DNA of 64,000 nt from Platynereis dumerilii (GCA_026936325.1 JAPTHN010000003.1:79349006-79413005); one strand, 5' to 3'. Counted from the first letter of the stretch, positions 12,004 to 22,775 are shown. Numbers and translations are program-made. Notes: generated from the letters alone by a model not told the origin.

Positions 12004-13596
12004 ATGACAGTTGATCCAAACACTATACTTGATAATGAGACATCTTTGCTTGATCTGTTTGCAGGCAGTGGACTGGATTCCCAGGAGGACACTGATGAAC
12101 CCACCTTGTTAGATCTCTCTCCATATTATAACAACTCAGGTTTTACAGAATTTGTTTTGAATACTTATAATAATTTTACAGTCCTTAGTTTAAACTGTCA
12201 GTCTCTAGCAGCCAAATTCGAAAAATTACAAATATATGTTAACTTGTACAATTCTTCTCATTCCAGACTCGGTGCCATTTGCTTGCAGGAGACATGGCTC
12301 ACAGCAGACAGCGACCTTTCTCTGTTTCAAATAGAAGGATACAACCTAATTTCATCTGGTAGATCGAGCAGTGCACATGGAGGGGTAGCTATATATATAT
12401 GTGAAATATTTAAATTTAATCAAATTGATAAATTCATACACTCTGAAAGTTGGGACGGGCAATTCATAGAAGTTATGTTAGGAAATAATTATCATGACAA
12501 CACTAAAATTATTATAGGAAATATTTATAGACCTCCTCGTCAAACAATAGAAAATGTTACAACATTTATAAATGAGCTGAATGTAGTATTCAATCATTTT
12601 CGAAACAACAGAGATGTGTTACTAACTGGAGACTTTAACTTAAACATCCTGAAATTTAAAGAAGTTAACTATGTGAATCAATTTCTTGAGTCAATAATCT
12701 CAAATGGTTACATTCCCAAAATTACTTTTCCTACGCGTCTAACTGAAAGAAAGGGAACTTTAATTGACAATTTTTTCATTAAAATATCCGATAGACTTAA
12801 TAATATTAAAGCTGGTATAATCATTAATCAAATTTCTGACCATCTGCCTTACTTTATAAGCTTAAATCTTTTAAACCGAAATCATGAAAAGAAAAAGTAT
12901 GTCAAGATTACAACTTATAATAATACCACAATTCTTGGCTTCAAAACCGAATTACAAAGTCCATCTACTGCACAAAGACTAAATGAGATTCTAGGCCAAA
13001 CACCTGACATAAGCTATGATCGATTCAATTCTATTCTAAAAGATTTAGTTCATAAATATTTTCCGACAAAATCTGTTCGATTTAATAAGTACAGACACAA
13101 AAAAAGTAAATGGATAACTGCAGAAATTCTAAAATCTATAAAATATAAAGATAAGCTATACCACTTACTAAAATCAACTGACACAATTGATCCTAATTAT
13201 AATAGTAGGAGACTAAATTTCCAGACTTACAACAGGATTCTTAAAAGTAGTATCAGAATTGCGAAGAAAAATTATTATCATAACCAATTTGAAATGTTCA
13301 AGAGTGATATCAGAAAAACTTGGTCAACAATTAATGAAATAATGAATAAAACAAAAAAGAAGCAAGAGTTCCCTGAATTTTTCTTAATCAATGGCAATAC
13401 AACTTCTGACAAAAGAGTGATTACAAACAAATTTAATCAATATTTCGTAGAAATTGGACCAAAGAAGGAATACAGATGTCTTAGAAGGAATACAGATGCC
13501 TATAAACAAATCGTTCAAAGATTACATAAAACATCCAATTCTGGAGTCATTTCAATTCACAAAAGTAGATACGATAACACTGATAAAAGTAATTGA
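12004..13596 (+). CDS. LINE ORF2, first part: APE-type endonuclease
   Basis: ATG at 12004 follows an in-frame stop eight bases upstream, so the start is well defined. After about 57 residues of low-similarity leader comes an apurinic-endonuclease-like domain: NCQS (64-67), QETW with the catalytic Glu (95-98), GGVAIY (126-131), IYRPP (174-178), GDFN (209-212), LIDNFF (253-258) and SDHLP (278-282). The standard catalytic set is present. A basic linker leads towards the RT. The true reading passes into the next frame at a 20-bp tandem duplication (13463-13482 and 13483-13502, 18 of 20 identical), so the last ~40 residues of this frame are not native. This protein nicks target DNA to prime reverse transcription. 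Confidence 0.92.
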   Translation: MTVDPNTILDNETSLLDLFAGSGLDSQEDTDEPTLLDLSPYYNNSGFTEFVLNTYNNFTVLSLNCQSLAAKFEKLQIYVNLYNSSHSRLGAICLQETWLTADSDLSLFQIEGYNLISSGRSSSAHGGVAIYICEIFKFNQIDKFIHSESWDGQFIEVMLGNNYHDNTKIIIGNIYRPPRQTIENVTTFINELNVVFNHFRNNRDVLLTGDFNLNILKFKEVNYVNQFLESIISNGYIPKITFPTRLTERKGTLIDNFFIKISDRLNNIKAGIIINQISDHLPYFISLNLLNRNHEKKKYVKITTYNNTTILGFKTELQSPSTAQRLNEILGQTPDISYDRFNSILKDLVHKYFPTKSVRFNKYRHKKSKWITAEILKSIKYKDKLYHLLKSTDTIDPNYNSRRLNFQTYNRILKSSIRIAKKNYYHNQFEMFKSDIRKTWSTINEIMNKTKKKQEFPEFFLINGNTTSDKRVITNKFNQYFVEIGPKKEYRCLRRNTDAYKQIVQRLHKTSNSGVISIHKSRYDNTDKSN

Positions 13597-15190
13597 TTCT
13601 CTTAAGCCAAAGTCTAGCTATGGACATGATAGAATTTCGAATAAACTACTAAAATTTGTTAAATTTGAACTTGCAGATACCTTGAAAGTCTTAATTAACC
13701 AATCAATAGAACATGGTACATTTCCTAAAAAGTTGAAAATAGCTAAAGTTACACCTCTCCACAAGAAAGACAATGATCAACTATTTTCCAACTATAGACC
13801 TATTTCTATTCTTCCAAGTATATCAAAGGTCTTCGAGAGAATAATGTATAATCAAATATATGAATTTTTCACCAAAAACAAAATTTTCTACAACAGCCAA
13901 TATGGCTTCAGGCAGTCACATTCCACAGAATTAGCAGCTTTAGAATTAATAGACAGAATCATTTATGAAATGGATAACAACAGAATTCCAATTAACATTT
14001 ACTTAGATCTCTCGAAGGCCTTTGATACACTCGATCACGAAATTCTGATGTTTAAGCTGTCACATTATGGAATTAGGAATACCTCATATGATCTTTTGAA
14101 AAGTTATCTGACTGATCGAATGCAATATGTACAAATGAATGATATTACTTCTGAATTTCTTGAAATAAAATGTGGAGTCCCTCAAGGATCCATACTAGGC
14201 CCTCTACTTTTTATAATTTATGCAAATGACTTAATCAATGCTACTGACAAATTTCATCCTGTCATATATGCTGATGATACAACACTTTCAGCTACTTTAA
14301 ATGTTTTTGAAAATGACCATGTAACAACCGCAAGTATCAATGACGAATTAAAAGCAATAACTGAATGGCTGAAATTAAATAAACTTTCTTTAAATATTAG
14401 TAAAACAAAGGCAATGGTGTTCCATACAGCCAATCGCACCATTTCATTGCCTGATCTTGTAATGGAAGAGACTCCAATAGAATTTGTAAATGAGTTTAAC
14501 TTTCTGGGACTTATAATTGATAAAAATCTGAAATGGAAACCACATATAGATAATATTTCTAAAAAGATGTCAAAAACAACAGGTATAATGAACAGGCTGA
14601 AAAATTTTGTACCATCCGAGGTATTACATATAATTTACAATTCTTTAATTCTTTCTTATCTAAACTATGGCTTGATTATATGGGGTTGGAAAGCAAATAA
14701 ACTGATAAAGCTTCAAAAGAAATCATTGAGAATAATAGCTAAAGCAAAATATAATGCTCACACAAGTCCCCTTTTTAAGTACTTCAATATTTTGAAGATC
14801 CCTGATCTATGTGCACTGCAAGATCTTAAGTTCTGCTATAAATTAAACAATAATATGCTTCCACTATATTTTTACTCTGAAAAATTTCTTTTACATAATT
14901 ATTCTCATAACTACCCCACACGTCACTCAAATAGAAACCTTCCTGTTCCTGCTGTGAGACATGACTTCGCAAGAAATGGTATGAGTTACAGGTGCCCAAT
15001 AGTGTTTAATGATATGTCTTCAAAATATAAGGATAAAATCTTTACTCACAGTTTTGATGGTTTTAAGTTTTATGTCAAACAGAATCTTACAGATCAGTAT
15101 GAAACGAATTGTTCAATATCAAATTGTTATGTTTGCGGGTCATCAGTCTCCTCTTGTGAGCCAGAAGCTGTCTTGCATTCAGGTAGGTAA
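13454..15190 (+). CDS. LINE ORF2, second part: reverse transcriptase
   Basis: The RT domain shows NYRPIS (113-118), the catalytic motif LDLSKAFDTLDH (184-195), GVPQGSILGPLLF (241-253) and YADD (272-275), counted from the first Met of this frame. A thumb and C-terminal region of about 280 residues follows, ending in a Cys-containing tail with CYVCGSS. It belongs with CR1/L2/jockey-type RTs; I do not assign a clade. The frame is the continuation of the endonuclease frame displaced by the 20-bp duplication at 13463-13502; no other lesion is obvious, so ORF2 was intact until recently. The Met at 13454 is not the natural start. Confidence 0.92.
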   Translation: MDQRRNTDVLEGIQMPINKSFKDYIKHPILESFQFTKVDTITLIKVIDSLKPKSSYGHDRISNKLLKFVKFELADTLKVLINQSIEHGTFPKKLKIAKVTPLHKKDNDQLFSNYRPISILPSISKVFERIMYNQIYEFFTKNKIFYNSQYGFRQSHSTELAALELIDRIIYEMDNNRIPINIYLDLSKAFDTLDHEILMFKLSHYGIRNTSYDLLKSYLTDRMQYVQMNDITSEFLEIKCGVPQGSILGPLLFIIYANDLINATDKFHPVIYADDTTLSATLNVFENDHVTTASINDELKAITEWLKLNKLSLNISKTKAMVFHTANRTISLPDLVMEETPIEFVNEFNFLGLIIDKNLKWKPHIDNISKKMSKTTGIMNRLKNFVPSEVLHIIYNSLILSYLNYGLIIWGWKANKLIKLQKKSLRIIAKAKYNAHTSPLFKYFNILKIPDLCALQDLKFCYKLNNNMLPLYFYSEKFLLHNYSHNYPTRHSNRNLPVPAVRHDFARNGMSYRCPIVFNDMSSKYKDKIFTHSFDGFKFYVKQNLTDQYETNCSISNCYVCGSSVSSCEPEAVLHSGR

Positions 15191-15505
15191 AGCATTGCCT
15201 CATTATCTCTAACATCATTTCACTTTCTTAATCTTAATTGTTTTATTTACAAATTACTTTAAAAAAAAACAGAGATTGTCATGGTTTCATCAAAAAAGTA
15301 AGCACTTACATCATTAAACTGTAAAATAATATCCTCTTCAATACATTAAGAATAATTTTAACAATATTTTTACACAAGGTGGCCCTCCGATAGCGACAAG
15401 TATTTTGTCTTTGGAGGTCTCCTGGCTCCTTAATTATCAATTTTTCTGTAAAACTACATACTGTACACTGTAAGAGCTAAATAAAATATGTGTCATTGTC
15501 ATAAT
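15191..15505 (+). other. LINE 3' UTR and terminal repeats
   Basis: A stem CTCC...GACAA/TTGTC...GGAG sits near 15385-15416, AATAAA near 15480, and two TGTCAT units end the element at 15491-15502. A 3' hairpin plus short tandem repeats is the usual recognition end in CR1/L2-type LINEs. Confidence 0.7.
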
Positions 15506-18327
15506 TTGCAAATGAGACAGTCAATTTTATTCAAAATGACACAAATCTTTTTTTTTTTGGGGCAGTTATCAACCGATTTTAATAATTTTTTTTGCTACTG
15601 TAGGTCCTTCTCAGTATGTTTAATCTTTCTGTGTAACGTTTTTTCAACATATATGCATGGTATTTCTGGTATTTTGGATATCGTGTGACTTTCCAGAGCG
15701 TACCCCGATTGAAAAACAGCCCTTATAGTGTTTTTCCTCCAATTCAAAGTGCCATAATGACAGCCAATGCCTTAAATTGGCCAAAACTAGGATTTTAATT
15801 TTCACAAAATTTGCAGTCGCTTGTGTTTACAGGCTCAGGAAAAATTGTCCAGGATGTTTTTATGAAGTTCATTCAAATTGAAATTAAAGTTTATATTGTT
15901 CTCTGCCAGTTTATGCTCATGGGCTTCAAAACTGGGCAATACAATGCTTAATATCTGCAGTTTACAAAACAGTCTTCAGTTTTTCTAATGCATACTTCAA
16001 ACAAGGACATCCTTCGATCTAAGTACGTCCTTCGATCTGCGGGTGGGCCTTGACCTGTTTATGACTGTGCATGACACATGCTCGGTAATGTCACAATGAC
16101 ATTGCGTGTGTTTTGTATTGACTAGATTTCACTAATGATTTGTGAAGTCAAGGTTTATTTTGAAACTGAAGTTCAGCTGTTCACAAAGCCGTTTCATCAG
16201 ACCTCGTATACCACACGATACAGTTAATCACCATTTTTGAAATAAACAGTCAATCCCTTATTAATTTCGTCAAAGTAATTTTGCCTGGAAGCAGCCTTTA
16301 CATGGACAGTAACCCTCACTCTAATTCAGAAAATCAACAGCATGCAAGATACATCAGAGAAAAGAGTAAGTGTCAATTGCTCTATTGACTCTTCAAGTAC
16401 TACCAGATAAAAGCTATAAAATATATCCAGATCTAATGTAGCGAAGAAGAGGCAACTGCTTTTGATCATATCTTCAAAGGTAACTCAAGGTCATAAGTAA
16501 TTTATTTGCCTTTTTATGATTTAAATCCAAAAGAAGATTGGGGCAAAATCCGATGTAATTTCTGAAGATTACCTCCTCATGGCAGATGGGCCATTCAGGG
16601 ATACATGTAGATGTTGACTCTAGTCATCCTATCATGCCTTTGATCACTGCTTGTCAATAATGCACATTGAAAGGAAAATGGTTTTCAGGACGGCAAAAAA
16701 GAAAAGGAAAGATATGTTTTGAAGTTTTATCGTTAAGGGACAAAAGGATATACTTATCAAATGGGGTTGTTTGAGAGTGAGATTAAGAGTTTTAAGGCTA
16801 ATGTAGCCATTTTTAGACAACATGATTTCCCGCAGAGAACACAAATGTATATCACTGTAATTCAAATGGAGACAAAGGATGTGCAGGGATAAGGATAGAA
16901 TAAAAAACCTGTCCTAGTATGACAGCAGAATATAACCACACCCACAGCCACTTGTTGAGCATAACTAAATGACGAAGGCCTATGGAATGACATACAGAAT
17001 GGCATTATGAAATGGTCATTGCCTCATCTCACTTGACCAGTGGCCTATGTTATTATCCTTCTCCTGCCTGACACTCAGGACTATCATTTTCTGAGATATT
17101 AACAATCCCATGAAATAATGGCGATATTGTATTGAAGCTAAACATGCCATATTGTCCAGATGTTTTTTGTACTGCACTTTTGTGTTAGCATAAAGACTGA
17201 AGAGAAATAGTCACATCACATATATACATTTACCGCCCTTCCAAAGATACCAAAAATAACAAACTATAATACCAGCTCCTGTTGCATCAAAATGACATAA
17301 CAATCAGGGATATAAAGCTAGTATTGACGCCAGATGATGAAGCAATGGTTTTAATAATTGGAGCCCATACATATATGCCTTGCTGAGCCAGCTTGATTGA
17401 AGCAATGGACTCCAATTTGTGTCAATGACTGAGCTGCTATGCCACAATATATATGAGATGGTTCAGCTATGTCAGCATCAGCGGAGAATTTAATATTGTA
17501 ATATGATACATGTGGTTGCTGTTGTGCTTTGATACTTGAAAATGAAAGACTAAATTGTGGGTGCATTATGTTAGTTTATGATGGAGATGAAGTATAGAAA
17601 GCAAATAGTATTTGTGCTGTGTTCTCAGTTGGTCCGTAAGTGTGTAGTTTGCTTGGTTGGTGCACCGCCTCAGTAGATACAGATATCATCCACTCCTTTT
17701 TCATGTTGTATCATACTATTGTAAACAGTAGCGGGTAAAGATCTATATCGATTAACAAGTGTTTGCATGACACAGAATACAATAAGTCAAATTACTACCA
17801 TATAAAGGCACAGGCCTATATATTTTATTGGCAAACCTCTGGTAAGACGATCCATGTTAAAAAATTTGGCATATATTACATTCATTTAAGATGTTTCTCT
17901 CACCACTACCTCAGTCCGGGAGTGACTTTCTTCCTGGAAAGCAAAACGGTCTGACACTGAAGGTCCATGAAGCAGACCACTCAATTAATTGCCGGGAGTC
18001 CGGGACCAAAAAGGCATTTTGACTTTCTAAGAAGCTAGTATAAACTCAGTACAAAAGAGGAAATTGCTTATCAAAGTTACATGAATGGGCATACCAGACT
18101 AACCTTATCAAATACATTTACTCTAGCTTTTTAAATTATGTGCATGTACCAACCTTATACGTATGCTCAAAGCATCTATTCAATCATTTATAGGAGTGTA
18201 TAAACATGATCAATCTCCTCCACAGACCACAGTGATATACAAAATTTGTAATAATTTGCCACGTGTAGAACAATGAATTATTGCACAACCCTAAGGTTTG
18301 GTGCATATAAACTCTGTCCTCATATTT

Positions 18328-18704
18328 CAGGGGCACCTCACGACAGTGTGTTATTATAATGCCCATATCAGTGTAAGCTCCTGGTTGCACATCTTTGGCA
18401 CTTAGAATGATTTTTTTTAAGCAACTGGGAGAAAATATTTCTATAGCTGCCCGCTGGGTTGCCCGCCAGCCCAAGCGTCATTCAGCACCTCCCAGCCAGT
18501 TGATATAAATAAATTTTTTCCCCCAGCCAGCCGCCTCAACCGCTTTCTCATTACCTGACTGCAAATTTCATCGGTTTAACACAAAAAATTGACTCCCAGC
18601 TGACAACTTTGCCAGCTGGGAAAATCCTAGCTGACAGTCTGCCAGCCAGCGGGGCACCTGCTGCATAACAGATATTTGGTGTAACAGATCATGGGGTGCC
18701 CCTG
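18328..18704 (+). mobile_element. 377-bp inverted-repeat MITE (hAT-like ends)
   Basis: The ends are CAGGGGCACC and its inverse, flanked by ATATTT (18322-18327 and 18705-18710). Copy 2 at about 56158 carries the uninterrupted site. The interior is built of CCAGCTGG/CCAGCC-type inverted repeats and has no ORF. The CAGGGG terminus suggests hAT, although a 6-bp duplication is shorter than the usual 8. Confidence 0.8.
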
Positions 18705-19782
18705 ATATTTGCTCTATAACATCAATGATCAAGAAAGTGAAACAACCAAAAGATCCTTTGCACTATGATGTCCTGCATTATTCACATAAACTCCAAACGG
18801 CATCAGTGATATGGGAGTGCATTTATGATGTTGACAGACTCTTTTATGGAGCTAAGCCACTGTACTCCCACCATTATGACATCATCACATTGTATTTCAC
18901 CCTGCGATGTTATTTTCATGTTTATGATGTCACTACTTTCCCTTCGTGTGAGCAATCATAAGTGTCATCATAAAGAACCCTTGCAAAGGATTGTGCAAAC
19001 AATATCATCACTATCACACAATTATGACCTCATATTTCACATATATTTCCTGGTCATTATACTTTACGTTCTACTTGTAGGACCACAGTTTTGTGGGACA
19101 ACATGTGCGGTCACATAAAAAATTCACACACATCTGATTGTGCTCTGAATGTGTTGCATTTGTCCTTCTACAGGCCACAATGCTAGTTTTGTAAATTGGG
19201 ATGGGTTTGTATAAAGCCATGCAGTAAATTTAGAAAAGGTACCAGGCTCTAAAGGTGGACATTAGAAGTTTTTTAATATGCAGGTTAGGCCACACATAAT
19301 TGATCTTTAGCTTTGCGGACCCGCCGACACAATAGATTTCCTGCCGATGGAAAAAAAAAATTGAAAAAAAGAAAAAATTTTTTTTTTTGACATTAGGCGA
19401 CACTTAATTGATCTTTAGCTTCTCGTGCCCGCCGACACAACAGAATTTGTGCCGACCAAGAAAAAAAATAACCACTTACCAATTTATTTATTTGGCCCAC
19501 CGCCGACCTTACCTGATATGGGGCAAATTTCCGATGGTGAAGAGCCAGAGAAACAACACCAAACTCACCTGTATGGCACTTGAAAAAAAAGTGCAAGGAT
19601 TTCTCTTTGTAACCTGCCTTACTTGCATCCCACATCAGTTATTTCACCCATATTCAGGTCACTTTTGCATTGTTATTTCTTCTCTGGTTATTGCTAAAAT
19701 GTCACTTTTTATTCACCAATAAGGTATTTTACACTAAGCACTGTGTGCTAACTCTTATTTCAACATCATATTCCTTTGTAAA

Positions 19783-20097
19783 ATGACCAAAAATCAGGTC
19801 AGTCTGACTCTTGGTGGAACCTCAGTGGAGAGAGCCAAGAGAGTCATTGTGGCTCCCTCTATAATTTTACATGTACATCAGAGCAATGGCTCCATCCATG
19901 ATACATATTATCACTGGTTTAATTTCTTTGTCAATGACCAACAGAGCTACAAATTGGATGCTCAATTAGACATTTATGTTCTATCACAGCAGTTTCACTA
20001 CTTACATGAAAATAGAGGACTGTTTCACACATTTCCACTGGGTGAATCATGCCAGTGCCAGACTGCCAAGCAAGCAGTCCAAGTCAGCCTCCATTGA
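19783..20097 (+). CDS. Open frame inside the Harbinger-like element, unknown
   Basis: ATG at 19783 opens 104 codons ending TGA. The composition is protein-like (HQSNGSIHDTYYHWFNFFVN near the middle; CQCQ near the end), but I recognise no domain and it is not a Harbinger transposase or Myb protein. It may be a captured host fragment or a chance ORF. The tail AATAAAAACTTGAAACTTG at 20432 suggests that a retrotransposed piece ends about 330 bp downstream. Confidence 0.25.
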   Translation: MTKNQVSLTLGGTSVERAKRVIVAPSIILHVHQSNGSIHDTYYHWFNFFVNDQQSYKLDAQLDIYVLSQQFHYLHENRGLFHTFPLGESCQCQTAKQAVQVSLH

Positions 20098-20099
20098 TA

Positions 20100-20455
20100 T
20101 TGAAATACAGGCCTAAGATAAACTGGTTATAGCATAGGGGGTTATAAGTCAATGATCTCAACTCATAATATACATATACTTAAGTTATTAATACATATAA
20201 ATGATTTGACATAATATTATGCTTAACTTACGGGCCCCTATGCTATCAGCACAATCAAGGAATACCAGTACCAGCTTCTTTTATCAATTCAAACATTAAT
20301 AGCACAAGGTATTCATGGTACAGGAAATATGTAAATATGTTTGAGTAGTTAGTTTCTCTTTAACAGTATGTTATTAGTTTTTTATCATAATGTTTATTTT
20401 TTGCTCCATATCACATTGACTGATCTGAGCTAATAAAAACTTGAAACTTGAAACT
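20100..20455 (+). mobile_element. Possible 3' end of a LINE or SINE
   Basis: AATAAAAACTTGAAACTTGAAAC at about 20432-20455 has the form of a polyadenylation-like signal followed by a short tandem 3' repeat (TTGAAAC). The 5' limit is not visible. It lies inside the Harbinger-like element. Confidence 0.35.
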
Positions 20456-22076
20456 GCAGCCACATGGCAAATCTGGACCCAAGAGATCAAATAAAACAGT
20501 AGCAAACAAGCAAACATTACTTTTTGTCACTGTTTTGGATTATTATTAGGTACCTGCTGTTGATTTTTTGTTTGTCATGTGCACTGCATAATGATGATAT
20601 TATATTTTGTATCACGTTGTCACTTTGAAATCAATATATACATGTATATCCATTTTGAGATAATCTACAAACTATTGTGATAGCCCTAATTTGCACAAAA
20701 AAATGTTGTTGGCAAAATGCAGAACTTGGCAATTTTTTTTTTTTTTTTTCGACCGACCGACCCATGAAAATTGTGATTTGAGACAACAACAAAAAATTGA
20801 GAATTCAGTTGTTTTTTTTTTCGTCCTACCGACCGACCTAAGAAAAAGAGCCTCGAGAGGATCCGAGAAGCTAAAGATCAATTATGTGTGGCCTTATAAA
20901 TTTTTTTTTTTTCACCTTTTTTTTTTTGTCCTACCGACCGACCCTACAAAAAGGGCCTTGAGACAAATCCGAGAAGCTAAAGATCAATTATGTGTGGCCT
21001 TAATGGTCCACCTGATAGACTGTCATCAGAAAGGAATTTAAAGTTTTTAGTTATTTTAACAAATTTTTGAAAGACATTTGGCATCGAGAATATGGTGGGA
21101 TTAATTGTTCTATAGGCCTAAGCCATTATTTTTAATGGATAGGTATGGCTAGATCTAATTGTCAGGTTGATGAGTGGCTTTTTTTGACTCTATCACATAT
21201 AACCACTACAATGTCCTTCATCCATTGTTCAGTAGAACATCAGAAACAGAAACCATCCATTTAATGCGCAACTACAGCATTTATCCAGTTGTACCATCCT
21301 GGAACACCAGTAATCAAAAGGAGTCTAAAACTTATATTATACCCATGTAAATTGCAGCTACGCTAACATTTAGATAAGTTGCAACATTTTCAATGTAGCC
21401 TACTGTTCCATTGACTAAAAAGCTTTGTACTTAAAGAGTCCCTCCATTCCATTCAGTGTAATTTCTCCATTTCATTCGGTGTAATTTCCTTTCCATCCAC
21501 AATGTGTTGTTGTCATTAGGATTTGCGAAAGCTGCAATTAAATCACATTAATGAGTTTCATCCCACTGCAGAATCTTTGTACAAAGCGAAGGAGTTTATT
21601 TGACAGAAGTTACACAAGAGTTTTGAGCTGTTTGATCGTAAATCTTTCAAAGATGATAATTTCAAATCATTTGTGTGCATTTTCCCAATGGCTCTGTCCA
21701 ACAAATTGGTAAAATTCAATCACTGCACATTTCCAAACACAAAAACTATACATAAAATACTCAATTGGATTGTTTGGACCTTGACATACCAGAAATCTAG
21801 ATAAGCATAGCGTAGATAACTGAGCAACCCTCACAGGGCACCAGCAAAAGTGGAGAGGAAGAATTAGAGATATGTCATTAAACCCCAGATACAATTAAAC
21901 CAAGACATGCATAAAACCGGACCATATGATGCCACATCATAATTAAGAACACTTGTAAGAGCAGCATATAATAGAGGGCCAGCACAGGCCTCCCCCAAGG
22001 TCACAGCATGTGCGACCTGTCAATCAACTGCTCCAGCCTACGATCTGATTTACTCTGCGTCGTGTTTTGTTTGGTT

Positions 22077-22289
22077 TATTTATAGCACAATGCTGTGACG
22101 TCACCAGCAGCAACCAAGTGTCAGCGCTGTGACGTCATTCAGACACAATGGAGACGACGTCACAGCCAAAGATTATGTACACAACAAAGACTGCTAGAGA
22201 TGACGTCATGTTTTGCAAAGTTGCTATAAATAGCTGCTGCAGGTATATGACGCCAGGAGGCAGGAGCGCTCAGTTCAGTTATTACGTCA
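22077..22289. promoter_or_regulatory. Divergent TATA/CRE promoter
   Basis: CRE (CREB/ATF) sites TGACGTCA lie at 22096-22103, 22130-22137 and 22201-22208, with variants CGACGTCA at 22155-22162 and TTACGTCA at 22282-22289. Two outward-facing GCTATAAATA boxes flank the core: minus strand at 22077-22086 and plus strand at 22223-22232. A CRE lies 9 bp from one and 14 bp from the other. TATA plus clustered CREs is the layout of cAMP-responsive promoters. No convincing coding exon follows closely in either direction, so the transcripts are unknown. Confidence 0.65.
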
Positions 22290-22775
22290 CCACAGCAGCA
22301 TGAAGTAGTAGGCCTACTACACAGTGTATAGACATGCAGTAGTACCAACATGAATTTATCTTAAAGTACAACCATCATATTTAGGCAAGCTTATATAAGC
22401 TTATATATATATATATTATATATATAATTATTACAGACACTTGATAGGTGTACATTGAAAAAATTGACATTTTGGTAATATAATTTAAAACAGAATGAAT
22501 ATATACAACTTAATATTCACATAATGAATGCAAGAGTTCAAGTTGTTCAACAATCGTAAATTTTGTAAGTCCATTATCTTTTATGTCTTTGATTGCCTGA
22601 ACAATGGCCAGATCTTCAGACGAGCACCTGCAGGAGTTCAACAGAACACTTCACATCAGACAACTGAAAATAGTTCTGAATGTAATTTAAATTGTCACCT
22701 ATTATTGTCTGAATATTTGTGTCACCTCTGGCTGCAATGAATCTGACAAGATCATTGTCATCATATTGTAGATTC

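Larger units (their letters stand above)
10902..15505 (+). mobile_element. Young 5'-truncated LINE with NADAR, endonuclease and RT
   Basis: The duplicate region near 52933 continues from TTTGCCTAAT directly into TTGCAAATGAG. In copy 1 these are separated by 4604 bp with TAAT on both sides (10898-10901 and 15502-15505), so this is a single insertion with a 4-bp target duplication. It contains, in order, the end of a NADAR domain, a 776-bp gap, an APE-type endonuclease plus reverse transcriptase, and a 310-bp 3' UTR ending in two TGTCAT repeats (15491-15502). Short tandem 3' repeats instead of poly(A), and the RT/endonuclease layout, are typical of CR1/L2/jockey-group LINEs. The surrounding near-identity between the copies implies a recent insertion. 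Confidence 0.92.
9262..15722 (+). mobile_element. Second inverted-repeat element nested in the first (copy 1)
   Basis: GGGTTGTTTTTCAATCGG at 9262 is matched in reverse at about 15705-15722, with TTAT on both outer sides (9258-9261 and 15723-15726). It lies wholly inside the 8642-16057 element and contains both the TA-flanked MITE and the LINE. No transposase is seen. Alternatively these are inner inverted repeats of the larger element, with the TTAT match by chance. Confidence 0.6.
8642..16057 (+). mobile_element. Non-autonomous DNA transposon with 5-bp TSD, interrupted (copy 1)
   Basis: Terminal inverted repeats begin CAGGTCAAGGCCCAC at 8642 and, in reverse, at 16057; after a one-base gap they continue as GCAGATYGAAGGACGT. 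The flanks are TTTAT at 8637-8641 and 16058-16062, a 5-bp target duplication. Subterminal copies of GAAGGAYGTMCTT and GAAGTATG follow. Without the LINE the element is 2812 bp, the same as its duplicate at 50674-53485. No transposase is visible. The superfamily is uncertain; hAT-like groups with short TSDs are one possibility. Confidence 0.8.
6600..17309 (+). other. Near-identical block of the duplication (probable conversion tract), copy 1
   Basis: Apart from the LINE, this block differs from 48560-54737 by only scattered substitutions, whereas the neighbouring duplicated sequence on both sides is much more diverged. The right edge is abrupt: identity drops just after CAATCAGGGA (17309 in copy 1, 54738 in copy 2). 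The left edge is gradual between about 6300 and 6600. The non-coding stretches 16060-17300 and 6600-7600 hold nothing else I recognise. Confidence 0.8.
19288..20999 (+). mobile_element. 1712-bp non-autonomous PIF/Harbinger-like element
   Basis: GGCCACACATAATTGATC opens the element and its inverse closes it, with TTA on each side (19285-19287 and 21000-21002). Copy 2 near 56734 has the empty GCAGGTTAATGG site. A 3-bp TTA/TAA duplication is diagnostic of PIF/Harbinger. Each end holds two tandem ~100-bp versions of the terminal repeat (left near 19288 and 19391; right near 20865 and 20965), separated by A/T runs and GACCGACC motifs. No transposase is present. The centre has a 104-codon ORF (19783-20097) and a LINE/SINE-like 3' tail near 20432-20455. 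Confidence 0.85.
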
